Source of the DNA: JBOGWP01 sp050693875
GTDB taxonomy: Bacteria > Actinomycetota > CADDZG01 > JAHWKV01 > JBOGWP01
Length of the DNA stretch: 45,489 nucleotides
Direction: 5' to 3'
Assembly (NCBI GenBank): GCA_050693875.1
Contig: JBOGWP010000091.1
Location: forward strand, 1 to 45,489
The notes beneath the pieces are model-generated. The model was not told where the DNA came from, searched no databases, and was given only the letters and a program-made list of their open reading frames with translations. Shown piece after piece: positions 26,851 to 34,696 of the stretch. Position 1 is the stretch's first letter; each line of letters starts with the position of its first letter. The position numbers were made by a program, and so were the translations under genes.

Positions 26851-27606
26851 TCAGGTCCGAGCCGTCTCGGCGGCCAGGCGCTCGGCGATGCTCTCGACGG
26901 CTCGCACCGCGGGCGAGGCCGGATCGATGTCGATCGGCGACATCCCTGTGCGTTCGGCCGCGGCGAAGATCGGATCCACCGGCACCTCCGCCCACAACGG
27001 GATCCCGATGCGCTCGAGCTCCCCGCCGACGAATCGCCGCTGTGCGTCGGTGTCAATCTTGTTCGCCACGCCGAGCAGGCGGAGCTCGGGGCGTTCCCGG
27101 CCCAGTCGCACCAGCCGCCTCGCGGTCAGGACCGACTTTGCCGAGGGCTCGACGATCACCAGGATGCTGCGAGCGATGCCGGTCCACCCGAAATACGACT
27201 GACGCGTGCCGGCGGCCAGGTCGATGACGACGGTCAACCGCTCGTCGTCGAGACGACGAGCGATCTGGAGCAACGCCGCCGACGAGGCCTGCTGCTTCCG
27301 GGTGAGCTGGCCGGTGATCTTTCCGAACTGCAGGAAGCGAATCCCGTCCGGTCCCCGCACCGCGTACCGCTCGACTGCCTCGCCAGGCTCGACCAGCAGC
27401 TTCCATCCCTCGCCCTGCACGAAGGAGGCCGCCTCCGAGAGCAGCCATTCATCACCGGGGTCGACACCAAGCGTGAAGGCCAGGCCCGGCACATTGTCGG
27501 CATCGAGGGCCAGGACGTCGTGCCCGGACCGAGCGAGCACCCGGCACAGCGTCCCCCCGACCGCCGACTTGCCGGCACCACCCTTGCCGACCAGCGCAAT
27601 TTTCAT
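26851..27606 (-). CDS. CooC/MinD-type ATPase without the cysteine motif
   Basis: A 251-residue P-loop ATPase. Its N terminus MKIALVGKGGAGKSAVGG carries the deviant Walker A, followed by VLALDADNVPGLAF, VVIDLAAGTRQSYF, IVEPSAKSVLTARRLV and LGVANKIDTD, with the C-terminal SPIDIDPASPAV typical of this group. At the place of the Cys/Sec motif it reads FGKITGQLTRKQQAS, with no cysteine, so it cannot hold metal in the CooC manner. It may act as a partner, perhaps in heterodimers. The start is ATG at 27606 with GAGG upstream. It diverges from the MerR gene, whose promoter lies within the 73-bp gap. Confidence 0.85.
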   Translation of the reverse strand: MKIALVGKGGAGKSAVGGTLCRVLARSGHDVLALDADNVPGLAFTLGVDPGDEWLLSEAASFVQGEGWKLLVEPGEAVERYAVRGPDGIRFLQFGKITGQLTRKQQASSAALLQIARRLDDERLTVVIDLAAGTRQSYFGWTGIARSILVIVEPSAKSVLTARRLVRLGRERPELRLLGVANKIDTDAQRRFVGGELERIGIPLWAEVPVDPIFAAAERTGMSPIDIDPASPAVRAVESIAERLAAETART

Positions 27607-27641
27607 GCGACCTCGCGATCCCTGTTTCTTGCTTGCTTCGC

Positions 27642-27672
27642 TTGACCTTGGAGTTGGCTCAAAGGTTACACT
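27642..27672 (+). promoter_or_regulatory. MerR-type metal-responsive promoter (19-bp spacer)
   Basis: TTGACC (27642-27647) and TACACT (27667-27672) are separated by 19 bp, the over-long spacer that MerR activators untwist. Within it lies the inverted repeat ACCTT (27645-27649) / AAGGT (27662-27666), similar to CadR/CueR-class operators. The MerR ATG follows 7 bp after the -10 box, so the mRNA is probably leaderless and the gene autoregulated. Confidence 0.8.
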
Positions 27673-27679
27673 GACCTTG

Positions 27680-28132
27680 ATGGAAGGACTCACGGTATCG
27701 AACGTCGCCTCGCAGGTGGGGCTCAGCGCCGACACCGTCCGTTACTACGAGCGGATCGGCCTGCTGCCGTCGCCCTCGAGGACGCCGTCCGGGTATCGAC
27801 TGTACGACGGGTCGGCAACCGAGCGGCTCCGATTCATCAAGGGGGCACAGCGCTTCGGCCTGCGGTTGGACGAGATCCGTGAGCTGCTCGACATCCGAGA
27901 TCGGGGAATGTGCCCGTGTGGCCACACGCAGGATCTCCTCACCAAGCGGATCGGTGAGGTCGACCAGGAGCTTGCCCGGCTCAATGCTCTTCGGTCCGAA
28001 CTCACTCGCATGGTCGAGGATTGGCACGGGGCAGGACCCGGGCCCGACGGGCGTCAGTGGCACTGCAGCGGCGACCTCATTGCCGTCGAGGCCCTGACCC
28101 GCCCGGAGAAAATCACGAATAGGCGTAGATGA
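27680..28132 (+). CDS. MerR family heavy-metal-responsive regulator
   Basis: A 150-residue MerR protein. The winged helix VSNVASQVGLSADTVRYYER and IGLLPSPSRTPSGYRLYD is canonical. The dimer helix (VDQELARLNALRSELTRMVEDW) and metal-site cysteines (MCPCGHT near residue 77, and WHCSG near residue 133) place it with the divalent-metal sensors (ZntR/CadR/CueR side of the family). Given the neighbours, nickel, cobalt or zinc is likely, but the ligand cannot be fixed. The start is ATG at 27680. It is transcribed from the 19-bp-spacer promoter directly upstream, together with the Cys-rich gene. Confidence 0.9.
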   Translation: MEGLTVSNVASQVGLSADTVRYYERIGLLPSPSRTPSGYRLYDGSATERLRFIKGAQRFGLRLDEIRELLDIRDRGMCPCGHTQDLLTKRIGEVDQELARLNALRSELTRMVEDWHGAGPGPDGRQWHCSGDLIAVEALTRPEKITNRRR

Positions 28133-28145
28133 GGAGGTGAAAGCC

Positions 28146-28325
28146 ATGGCCGGTTGTTCGTGCGGTTGCGGCGAGATGACGCTCGTGACCAACGCCACCG
28201 AGTCCTGCGGTTGCGGTTGCGCCTGTTGCGCGGCCGAGCCCAAGGGCAGGGAGGAGGAGATCCACGAGCTGACCAACCTTCGCGAAGCGATCGAGCGCCG
28301 CCTTTCGGAGCTCAGCGCCCAATAG
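28146..28325 (+). CDS. Small cysteine-rich metal-binding protein (metallothionein-like)
   Basis: A 59-residue protein, MAGCSCGCGEMTL... then ESCGCGCACCAAEPKG, with eight Cys in two clusters (residues 4, 6, 8 and 21, 23, 25, 27, 28), followed by a ~28-residue charged helix (EEEIHELTNLREAIERRLSEL) that may dimerise. The ATG at 28146 is chosen because AGGAGG lies 9 bp upstream. It begins 13 bp after merR in the same transcript, so its production should follow metal exposure. It could store, buffer or hand over nickel or another soft metal. I do not recognise a named family. Confidence 0.75.
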   Translation: MAGCSCGCGEMTLVTNATESCGCGCACCAAEPKGREEEIHELTNLREAIERRLSELSAQ

Positions 28326-28401
28326 CGCCAGCAGCATCGAGACGCCGGGCGGCCCGGGAGCCTTCTCGGGCCGCCAGGCTGTGCGTTCTTCCCGAGCCCA
28401 G

Positions 28402-28854
28402 TCAGGGTGCCGGCGGCGAGACGTCCGCTCCCCGTTCGTCTGCGTCCCACGCCAGCACGACCGCCACCACCGAGACGACCAGCGCGGCCATTCCCGGAAT
28501 CGAGTGGAACAACGCCGCCGCCATGGAAACCCCCCCGCGTGCGCCCTGGACGACAAGGGGGACATGGGTCGCGGTCATCCAGAGCGATGCGAGGGCGGCC
28601 GCGAGCGCCGCGACCAGGGGGAACCTCCGGGTCGCCAGCGCCGCCGCGGCGATTGCCAGCAAGATCACGCCGGGGATGACGTGGTCGACCACCTCGACGA
28701 TCGGCCGGACCACGACGATCAGCCCGAGCGCGGTCGCGACGTACGGGGCGAGGGAACCCCAGGTCGCCAGGACCAGGAGCAGCAACGGTACGCGGCGGCT
28801 GCCCGCCCGGGTTTTCTCTCGGTCCGAACGCTGCACGCCGGGAGCGTATGTCAT
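28402..28854 (-). CDS. Hypothetical membrane protein in the ATPase operon
   Basis: A 150-residue protein with four hydrophobic helices: VPLLLLVLATWGSLAPYVA, ALGLIVVVRPIVEVVDHVIP (through GVILLAIAAAAL), FPLVAALAAALASLWM and AALVVSVVAVVLAWD, after a basic N terminus (RSDREKTRAGSRR). The ATG at 28854 is 13 bp after the stop of the fourth ATPase gene, so it belongs to that minus-strand operon. It converges on the Cys-rich gene. No transporter motif is recognisable; two His (DHVIP and ATHVP) lie near helix ends. Confidence 0.65.
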   Translation of the reverse strand: MTYAPGVQRSDREKTRAGSRRVPLLLLVLATWGSLAPYVATALGLIVVVRPIVEVVDHVIPGVILLAIAAAALATRRFPLVAALAAALASLWMTATHVPLVVQGARGGVSMAAALFHSIPGMAALVVSVVAVVLAWDADERGADVSPPAP

Positions 28855-28867
28855 CTGCCCGGAGGCG

Positions 28868-29572
28868 TCACGCCCCCCGCAGCAACGCAGGATGAGGGGC
28901 GAACCGGCGAGCCAGCGTTTCAACCGAGCGGACCGCCGACGATCGGGAGTCGAGCTCGAGCGGCGAGATCCCGTGACGACTCGCCTCGTCGATCGAGTCG
29001 TCATCGGGGACCTGAACGATCTCGTATCCGGAGAAGCTCCGTCTGACCTCACGGACGTCCTCGGGGCCCTCGACGCGATTCGCCACGATGACCACCTCGG
29101 ACGCTCCGGCGCGTGCGGCGAGACCGCGCCCGACCGCGAGCGAAGCGCTCGTAGGCTCGGCCACGATCAGAAACAGGTCCCCTGCGGCCGGAGGATCCCC
29201 TGCGACCGCAGCAACTGGGAGGTTCACAACCATCCAGCTGTGGGGTGACCTCCCAAACCCAGCGAATCCCTCGTGGGTGCCCGCGGGGTGGAGCATCGAC
29301 GAGTCTGCGGGAACGAGCAGTAGCACGCCGTCCGGCGCCTGAACCCACCGGGGAGCGGCAAACGATTCGCCCGCGCGGCCCGGCGCCGCGAGGCGGGCGG
29401 TCGCCTCAGGGCCGATCCCGAGCACGAGCCCGAGCGTGGGGGTCGGATCGAGATCGAGTGCGATCACCGGGCGATCCTGGCCCGCATCCGCGGCTCGAGC
29501 GATGAGCCGGGCGAGCAGGCCGGCAATCGTCGTCTTGCCGGAGCCGCCCTTTCCCGAGACGACGATCCGCAT
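28868..29572 (-). CDS. CooC/MinD-type ATPase paralogue 4
   Basis: A 234-residue P-loop protein with MRIVVSGKGGSGKTTIAGL (deviant Walker A), VIALDLDPTPTLGLVLG, WMVVNLPV and FLIVAEPTSASLAVGRGLA, then VVIVANRV, and the family C-terminal HGISPLELDSRSSAV. The metal-motif position reads HPAGTHEGFAGFGRSPHS, so it has histidines but no Cys. The ATG at 29572 overlaps the preceding gene's stop as TGATG, implying translational coupling with paralogue 5. It may form a heterodimer with it. Confidence 0.8.
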   Translation of the reverse strand: MRIVVSGKGGSGKTTIAGLLARLIARAADAGQDRPVIALDLDPTPTLGLVLGIGPEATARLAAPGRAGESFAAPRWVQAPDGVLLLVPADSSMLHPAGTHEGFAGFGRSPHSWMVVNLPVAAVAGDPPAAGDLFLIVAEPTSASLAVGRGLAARAGASEVVIVANRVEGPEDVREVRRSFSGYEIVQVPDDDSIDEASRHGISPLELDSRSSAVRSVETLARRFAPHPALLRGA

Positions 29573-30239
29573 CAAGCGAGGGTCGCGGCCTCGACTCGGC
29601 CTCGATCGGAGAGGCGCTCAAGACGAGGGAGGAGGTGCCGGGCGGCACCGAGGGCCGGGCTGGCGGCGGGGATCTCGAGGATGGATCCCCGCCGCTCAGC
29701 GCGCCGCACACCGTGGTCGAAGGGCAAATCCCCGAGAAGAAGGGGGGCGAGTTCTCGAGGGACCCGTCCGACATCGTGTGAGGTGCGTGCCTTGGTGACG
29801 ACGAGCCCGGCCGGTACGTCGTGCTTGCTGAGATGCAAAAGATGGTGCGGGCCGCCATCGCCGATGCGGGAGAAGGCTCGACCGCGACGAGGACGGCATA
29901 TCCCGCCGCCGCCAGCGCATGGAGCACGGGGGGTGTCCCGGCGGGCAGATCCGCGATGACGTCTCGCTCCTCGCCACCGCCTCCCTCGAGGAGCCGAGGC
30001 TCGAGCACGGTCGTCTCGTGATCGAGCCACTCGAGCATCGCACGCTCCGGCCCCGCCACTCGATCCGCGCGACCCCGCCGCTCCCACCGACCCGCGACTG
30101 CCAGCGAGAGGGTGGCGCCTCGGTGGGGATCGCAATCGATGATCGTGACGGGCCTCCCCTGGTCGATGGGCGCGCGAGCAAAAGGGACGGCCGTGGCCGT
30201 CTTCCCCGCTCCGCCTTTTCCCGCGATGGCGATTCTCAT
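29572..30239 (-). pseudogene. CooC/MinD-type ATPase paralogue 5, one frameshift in a homopolymer
   Basis: It starts with ATG at 30239: MRIAIAGKGGAGKTATAVPF, VTIIDCDPHRGATLS, DVIADLPAGTPPVLHAL and LVAVEPSPASAMAARTI. The frame is then lost at a TTTT run (29837-29840 on the plus strand). It resumes as LSKHDVPAGLVVTKA and continues through LLLGDLPFDHGVRRAERRGS to the TGA at 29574-29572. The joined product (~222 residues) is a complete family member. Intact start, coupling to the next gene and homopolymer location make a sequencing error at least as likely as real loss. It has no CxC motif. Confidence 0.7.
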
Positions 30240-30345
30240 GAGGTTGGGTTGCTCACTCTAGCCCCGGCCACCGAGTTATGTGAGTGTTGGGGACATATAG
30301 ATGTTTTGGGAAAGCCGTCCTCTTTCCCTCGACGATCGGGCGCTG

Positions 30346-30622
30346 CTAGCCCAGCTTGAGGTGCCCCAGCTTGAGGTGCCCCAGCTTGAGGTGCCGAAGT
30401 TCGTGCGAATGAGTCAAGTTTTGGGGGGGACGAGAGCCCACCAGGGGCGCACCCAAGCGGGGCCCGGCAGGCACCGAGCGAAGCGACGCCCTGCCGGCAT
30501 TGAACGCCGCCGCCGGAGGCCCGGCTCGCCGAGCGAGGCGAGGCGGGCCGACATTGAGGACCGCGGCCGGAGGCCGCCCCTTGCCTCTCTGGCCCGTACC
30601 GGGAAGCGAAGCGACCCGCTAG
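30346..30622 (-). repeat. CTAG-bounded dispersed repeat, copy 2 (inverted relative to copy 1)
   Basis: The reverse complement of this 277-bp stretch matches 15781-16061: same CTAGCGGGTCGCTTCGCT end, same hairpin core (GCCGGCAGG... with ...CCTGCCGGGC), same AACTTGACTCATTCGCACGA segment and same GCTGGGCTAG end. It carries three perfect 15-bp tandem units (CCAGCTTGAGGTGCC, 30351-30395) where copy 1 has two degenerate ones, and a single hairpin module where copy 1 has two. It occupies half of the gene-free stretch 30240-30807. The remaining 185 bp before recO show no recognisable feature. Confidence 0.85.
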
Positions 30623-30807
30623 GCCTGTCCTGCCCAGGACTCGGCACGCTTGGATCCCAAGGCGGGCACGCTGCCTCCCGCCCGCCCGAGCACGCGGAGG
30701 TTCGATCCGGGAGCCGCAGGTTTGTGCCGGTGCCGCGGACCTCTGGTTGCCGTCCTCGCTGCACAGGACCTCGGGACTGCCGGGTGCGCCGGAGGGATTC
30801 GCCTGGG

Positions 30808-31551
30808 CTACGCCTGGTGCGCGGGAAGCAACGCATCGGCGGCTGACGCGGCCTTGAGTCGGCGTTCCAGGTGGTACTCGGTGTAGAACCTTGACAGGCG
30901 GAGGGCGGTCGCGGCCACCTCGCGATCGGTCCGCATCCAGGCACCCTCCCGCACCAGGTCGCTCATCAGCTCGAACACCCCCGTCCCGACCTCCTCGGCG
31001 TCCCCGCTGCGGCAGCGCGGGCAGACCGCCCCACCTTGTCCCGGCGAGAACCATGGCGCCGCGGCCCCGCACTCGGCGCACTCCTCCAGCGAGGGAGCGA
31101 ACCCGGCGAGGCCGGACAGCCGGAGCAGAAACGCGGCGAGGACCAGTCCCGCCGGGCTCGAGTGGCCAGACGGAGCCCGCGACAGCCCATGGAGCCCGTC
31201 GAGAAGCAGCGTGAAGATCCCTTGCGGGCGCTCGCGCTCCTGGACGACGCGATCCACCGCCTCGAGCATCACCTCGCCGAGGGTGAATCGGTCGAGATCC
31301 TCCCGAAGCGCCCGGTGCGGGTCCAGCAGATCGACCTGGGTGATCGTGTCGAGGCTCCCCCGCCCTCGCCACAGCACCACGGCCACGTGCCCGAACGGCT
31401 CGAGCCGACCGCCGAAGCGGCTCTTGGTCTTGCGGATGCCCTTGGCGACTGCGCGAATCTTCCCCCCGGCACGCCCGACGAGGGTGACGATGCGGTCGGC
31501 CTCGCCGAGGCGCATCGTCCGGAGCACGATCGCCTGGTCCTTGTAGAGCAT
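30808..31551 (-). CDS. recO: DNA repair protein RecO
   Basis: A 247-residue protein. The N-terminal OB fold MLYKDQAIVLRTMRLGEADR is the standard RecO start. KSRFGGRLEPFG and the C4 zinc finger CAECG...CPRC are present, and the C-terminal helices end LLPAHQA. RecO loads RecA with RecR and anneals SSB-coated DNA. The ATG at 31551 is chosen over longer frames because the family begins there. A TATAGT box (31563-31558) lies 6 bp before the ATG, suggesting a leaderless mRNA. Confidence 0.93.
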   Translation of the reverse strand: MLYKDQAIVLRTMRLGEADRIVTLVGRAGGKIRAVAKGIRKTKSRFGGRLEPFGHVAVVLWRGRGSLDTITQVDLLDPHRALREDLDRFTLGEVMLEAVDRVVQERERPQGIFTLLLDGLHGLSRAPSGHSSPAGLVLAAFLLRLSGLAGFAPSLEECAECGAAAPWFSPGQGGAVCPRCRSGDAEEVGTGVFELMSDLVREGAWMRTDREVAATALRLSRFYTEYHLERRLKAASAADALLPAHQA

Positions 31552-31604
31552 AAAGCGACTATAGGAGCGAGCTGACCCATTCCTACGGAAATCTGCGTGC
31601 GCGT

Positions 31605-31638
31605 CTGAAGGGGGCTCGCACGACCCCCTGAAGGGGGC
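31605..31638. other. Short direct repeat with competing hairpins
   Basis: CTGAAGGGGGC occurs at 31605-31615 and again at 31628-31638. CCCCC at 31624-31628 can pair with either GGGGG run, and the second pairing is followed by CGAACTTTT. It lies in the 257-bp gap between recO and the propeller gene and may be a weak plus-strand terminator or attenuator. Confidence 0.3.
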
Positions 31639-31762
31639 GAACTTTTCGGAATTGCCCCGACCCGACGCCATTCCCCGCCGCTTCCATGTGGAAGATCGCC
31701 TGTTTGACTATGCCGATCTCCACTCCCGCAGCTTCAAAGGAGCCACAAAGGGAGGAAGACGC

Positions 31763-31787
31763 ATGAGGGCCCGGAAGCGGCCCTCAT
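31763..31787 (+). promoter_or_regulatory. Strong hairpin just upstream of the propeller gene
   Basis: A perfect 9-bp stem ATGAGGGCC/GGCCCTCAT with a 7-nt loop, 21 bp before the ATG at 31809. Its first three bases are themselves an ATG with a good ribosome-binding site (GGGAGG). The hairpin could therefore control initiation or end an upstream transcript. Confidence 0.35.
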
Positions 31788-31808
31788 TCACGAAAGAGGG
31801 AGACGCAC

Positions 31809-32963
31809 ATGCAGCACCGGCGCTCGCATCGGTGCCGATCTGCCCGCGGGACGATTGCGATGCTCGGCCTGCGGTGATGCTTGCCGTTCCCGCGAGCGCC
31901 TTCGCCCTCGCGGGCACCACCGTCGCCGACAGCCCGCGGACCAACGGCCGGGGTCAACGCGATCCTCTATGTCGGCGGCTATGTCGGCGGCACCGTCTAC
32001 ATCGGCGGCAGCTTCACCGCGCTGACTCCGGCGGGAGGGGGACCGCGGTTCCCCGCGCCAACGCCGCCGCAATCAACGCGTCGAACGGGAGCATCCTGCC
32101 GTGGAACCCCGGCACCGACGCCGCCGTGCTCGCCCTTGCGGCATCCGCTGATGGCAACACGATCTACCTCGGCGGAGACTTCGTCGTGGTCGGCGGCCAG
32201 ACCCGCCGCCACATCGCCGCGGTCGACGGCGCGGGCACATCGCCGACGCGGTGGGCCCCGGATGCGGGAGGGGGCCGGGTGAAGGCGATCTCAGTTGCGG
32301 CGGGCAAGGTGTTCATCGGCGGCTACTTCACGAACATCAACGCCATACCCCGGAACAAGCTGGGGGCGATCGACGCCTCGACCGGCGACGTGCTGCCTTG
32401 GGACGCCCCGGTGACCCACTCGACCGCCAATCCCTACGTGGCCGCGCTCACCCTGACCACTGACGGAAGCGGGCTGCTCGTGGGAGGGAAGTTCGACGCC
32501 GTCCAGGCCGTCTCGCCGCGCAACGCAGCCGAGCTGTCCGTGGACGACGCCACGCTGTTGCCCTGGAAACCTCGGGCCAGGCTCGTCCTGGCGATCGCCG
32601 TCACGGGCTCGTCCCCACCACTATCTCGCCGGTGCCGGCAAGGGCGGCTTCATCACGTCTCTCGGGTCGGACAGCCTGCGCTGGAACGTCGCCACGGACG
32701 GAAACGTGCAGGCGCTCGTGGCCTCGTCGAGCGCCCTCGTCGGGGGCCATTTCGCGAAGGCTGCCGGCGTCGACCGCAAGAAGCTGTGTGCGCTCAACCT
32801 CTCCGACGGGTCGCTGACGAGCTGGAACCCGGGAGCGAACTCGCCCCTGGGGGTGTGGGCGCTCGGCCTCGACCCCGCCAGTGTCGCGGTCGGTGGCGAC
32901 TTCACCCAGATTGCCGGGAAGAACCAGGAGGGATTCGCCCAGCTCACCGGCGGCACGCCCTAA
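31809..32963 (+). pseudogene. Frameshifted secreted beta-propeller protein gene
   Basis: It starts MQHRRSHRCRSARGTIAML with GAGGGAG upstream, then VMLAVPASAFALAGTT (signal peptide with Ala-x-Ala). At least three or four frame changes (about 31873, 31950, 32035 and 32615) connect ILYVGGYVGGTVYIGGSFTA, NTIYLGGDFVVVGGQTRRHI, KVFIGGYFTNI, LLVGGKFDAVQ, LVGGHFAKAAG and VAVGGDFTQIAGKNQ. These are six or more blades of the V-G-G-x-F type common in secreted actinobacterial propellers. The product would be ~385 residues and exported. Multiple shifts mean decay or assembly error. Confidence 0.65.
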
Positions 32964-32972
32964 CTCGCTCGG

Positions 32973-32997
32973 GCCCGCCGCGCCGCTCCGCGCGGGC
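32973..32997 (+). terminator. GC-rich terminator hairpin
   Basis: GCCCG-c-CGCG pairs with CGCG-CGGGC around CCGCTC (nine pairs, one bulge), starting 10 bp after the TAA of the propeller gene. No T-run follows. The remaining ~180 bp to the next gene contain no clear promoter. Confidence 0.4.
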
Positions 32998-33179
32998 CTC
33001 CCTCCGAGCTGCCGGTTCGGTCCGCGCGGGTCCCGGCCGAGGCTGCGCAGCGATCGAAGAAGACGCTCCATGCCTCCGTCCGGTCGACGGCTGGCCAGCC
33101 AGAAATGGGACAGGGCGAGCCATGAAGCTTTCATCTGTCGTTCACACGACGGAAACACGCCGACCCTAGCGTGTTCTGC

Positions 33180-34694
33180 ATGGCACTCCTCGCCGGATAC
33201 AGCCACGAAGGCTGGTACGACGAAGTGTTTGCGGACGACGGCTCGATCCGTCCGCACTACCGCTCGATTACCTCCTGGCTCGAGGACCTCTCCCCCGATG
33301 CGCTCGTCCAGCGGGCGAGCATGCGAGACGCCGCGTTCCGGACTCAAGGCATCACCTTCTCGCTCTCGGGCGACGCCGAAGGCCTTGAGCGCACCTTCCC
33401 GATGGACCTCGTGCCGCGCATCATCCCGTTCTCCGACTGGCGGCACATCGAGCAGGGACTCGTCCAGCGCATCTCGGCGCTGAACCAGTTCCTCGAGGAC
33501 ATCTACACCGGAGACGGGGCGATCGTTCGGGACGGGATCGTTCCCGCCTGGCTCGTCAAGACCAGCCGGGGCTTCGTGCGGCAAGCGGTCGGGATCCCGG
33601 TGCCCCATGGAACCCGGTGTGTCGTCGCCGGAATCGACCTCGTCCGGGACGCCCAGGGGAGCTTCCTGGTGCTCGAGGACAACCTGCGGGTACCGAGCGG
33701 AATCTCGTACGTCATCGAGAACCGGGTGGCGATGACCCGGCTGCTCCCCAAGCTGTTCGGCCACCAGCGCGTGCAGCCGGTCAGCCAATACCCCGCGCTG
33801 CTCCACTCCGCACTCCAGACGGTGGCGCCTTCCGGGACCGCCAGCCCGACGGTCGTCGTCCTGACCCCCGGCATCCACAACGCGGCGTATTTCGAGCACG
33901 CCTTCCTCGCCCGGCAGATGGGCATCGAGCTGGTGGAGGGCCGCGACCTCGCGGTGGACGGGCACGAGCTGTTCGCGAGGACCACGCGAGGGCCGGTTCG
34001 CGTCGACGTCGTCTACAGCCGGGTCAGCGACGCCTTCCTCGATCCGGTGGCGTTCCGGCGCGACTCCCTGCTCGGGGTGCCGGGCCTCATGACCGCGGCC
34101 CGGGCCGGCAGCGTCGCCGTCGCCAATCCGGTGGGGAATGGTCTCGCCGACGACAAGGCCGTCTATCCCTTCGTCCCCGAGATGATTCGCTACTACCTGG
34201 GGGCCGAGCCGATCCTCCCGAACGTGCCGACCTACCTTCTCTGGGAGCCCGACCAGCGCGCCCACGTCCTCGAGCGCCTGGATCGCCTCATCGTCAAGCC
34301 CGTGGACGGCGCGGGGGGCCACGGCATGCTCGTGGGGCCCGAGGCAGCCGAACGCGACCTCGAGGAGTTCCGCAAGAACATCGAGGCCCACCCTCGTTGG
34401 TACATCGCCCAGGAGATCGTCCGGCTCTCGCGCCACCCCACCCTCGTCGGCGACCATCTCGAGGGACGACACATCGACCTTCGGCCCTTCGTCGTCTCCG
34501 GCGATTCGATCCACGTCGTTCCCGGGGGGCTCACGCGGGTCGCGCTCCAGCGCGGCAGCCTCGTCGTCAACTCCTCGCAGGGCGGCGGGTCGAAGGACAC
34601 CTGGGTGCTCGCGGCCCCCGCCGCGGGCGCGGGGGCGGACGACGCCCCCTCCGAGGTTCCCGAACGTGCGGCCGAGCCGGCGGGCAGGAGATAG
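33180..34694 (+). CDS. Circularly permuted ATP-grasp type 2 protein
   Basis: A 504-residue protein of the circularly permuted ATP-grasp family (DUF404/DUF407). It contains WYDEVFADDGSIRPHYR, GIPVPHGTRCVVAGIDLVRD, LVLEDNLRVPSGISYVIENR, RVDVVYSRVSDAFLDP, IVKPVDGAGGHGMLVGP and DLRPFVVSGDSIHVVPGG then LTRVAL. ATP-grasp enzymes form amide bonds through acyl phosphates. This family is predicted to make a peptide or peptide-like compound with alpha-E and transglutaminase partners, but the product is unknown. ATG 33180 is preferred to GTG 33171; neither has a ribosome-binding site. It is first in a five-gene operon. Confidence 0.9.
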   Translation: MALLAGYSHEGWYDEVFADDGSIRPHYRSITSWLEDLSPDALVQRASMRDAAFRTQGITFSLSGDAEGLERTFPMDLVPRIIPFSDWRHIEQGLVQRISALNQFLEDIYTGDGAIVRDGIVPAWLVKTSRGFVRQAVGIPVPHGTRCVVAGIDLVRDAQGSFLVLEDNLRVPSGISYVIENRVAMTRLLPKLFGHQRVQPVSQYPALLHSALQTVAPSGTASPTVVVLTPGIHNAAYFEHAFLARQMGIELVEGRDLAVDGHELFARTTRGPVRVDVVYSRVSDAFLDPVAFRRDSLLGVPGLMTAARAGSVAVANPVGNGLADDKAVYPFVPEMIRYYLGAEPILPNVPTYLLWEPDQRAHVLERLDRLIVKPVDGAGGHGMLVGPEAAERDLEEFRKNIEAHPRWYIAQEIVRLSRHPTLVGDHLEGRHIDLRPFVVSGDSIHVVPGGLTRVALQRGSLVVNSSQGGGSKDTWVLAAPAAGAGADDAPSEVPERAAEPAGRR

Positions 34695-34696
34695 GC

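Noticed and set aside
26851..27606. Cell-division MinD or ParA
   Set aside because: The sequence lacks the C-terminal membrane helix of MinD, has the CooC-style VANK and SPIDID segments, and sits among CooC-type paralogues.
30699..30708. GGTTCGATCC resembling a tRNA T-loop
   Set aside because: The flanking bases do not form a T stem, and no acceptor or anticodon arm can be built around it.
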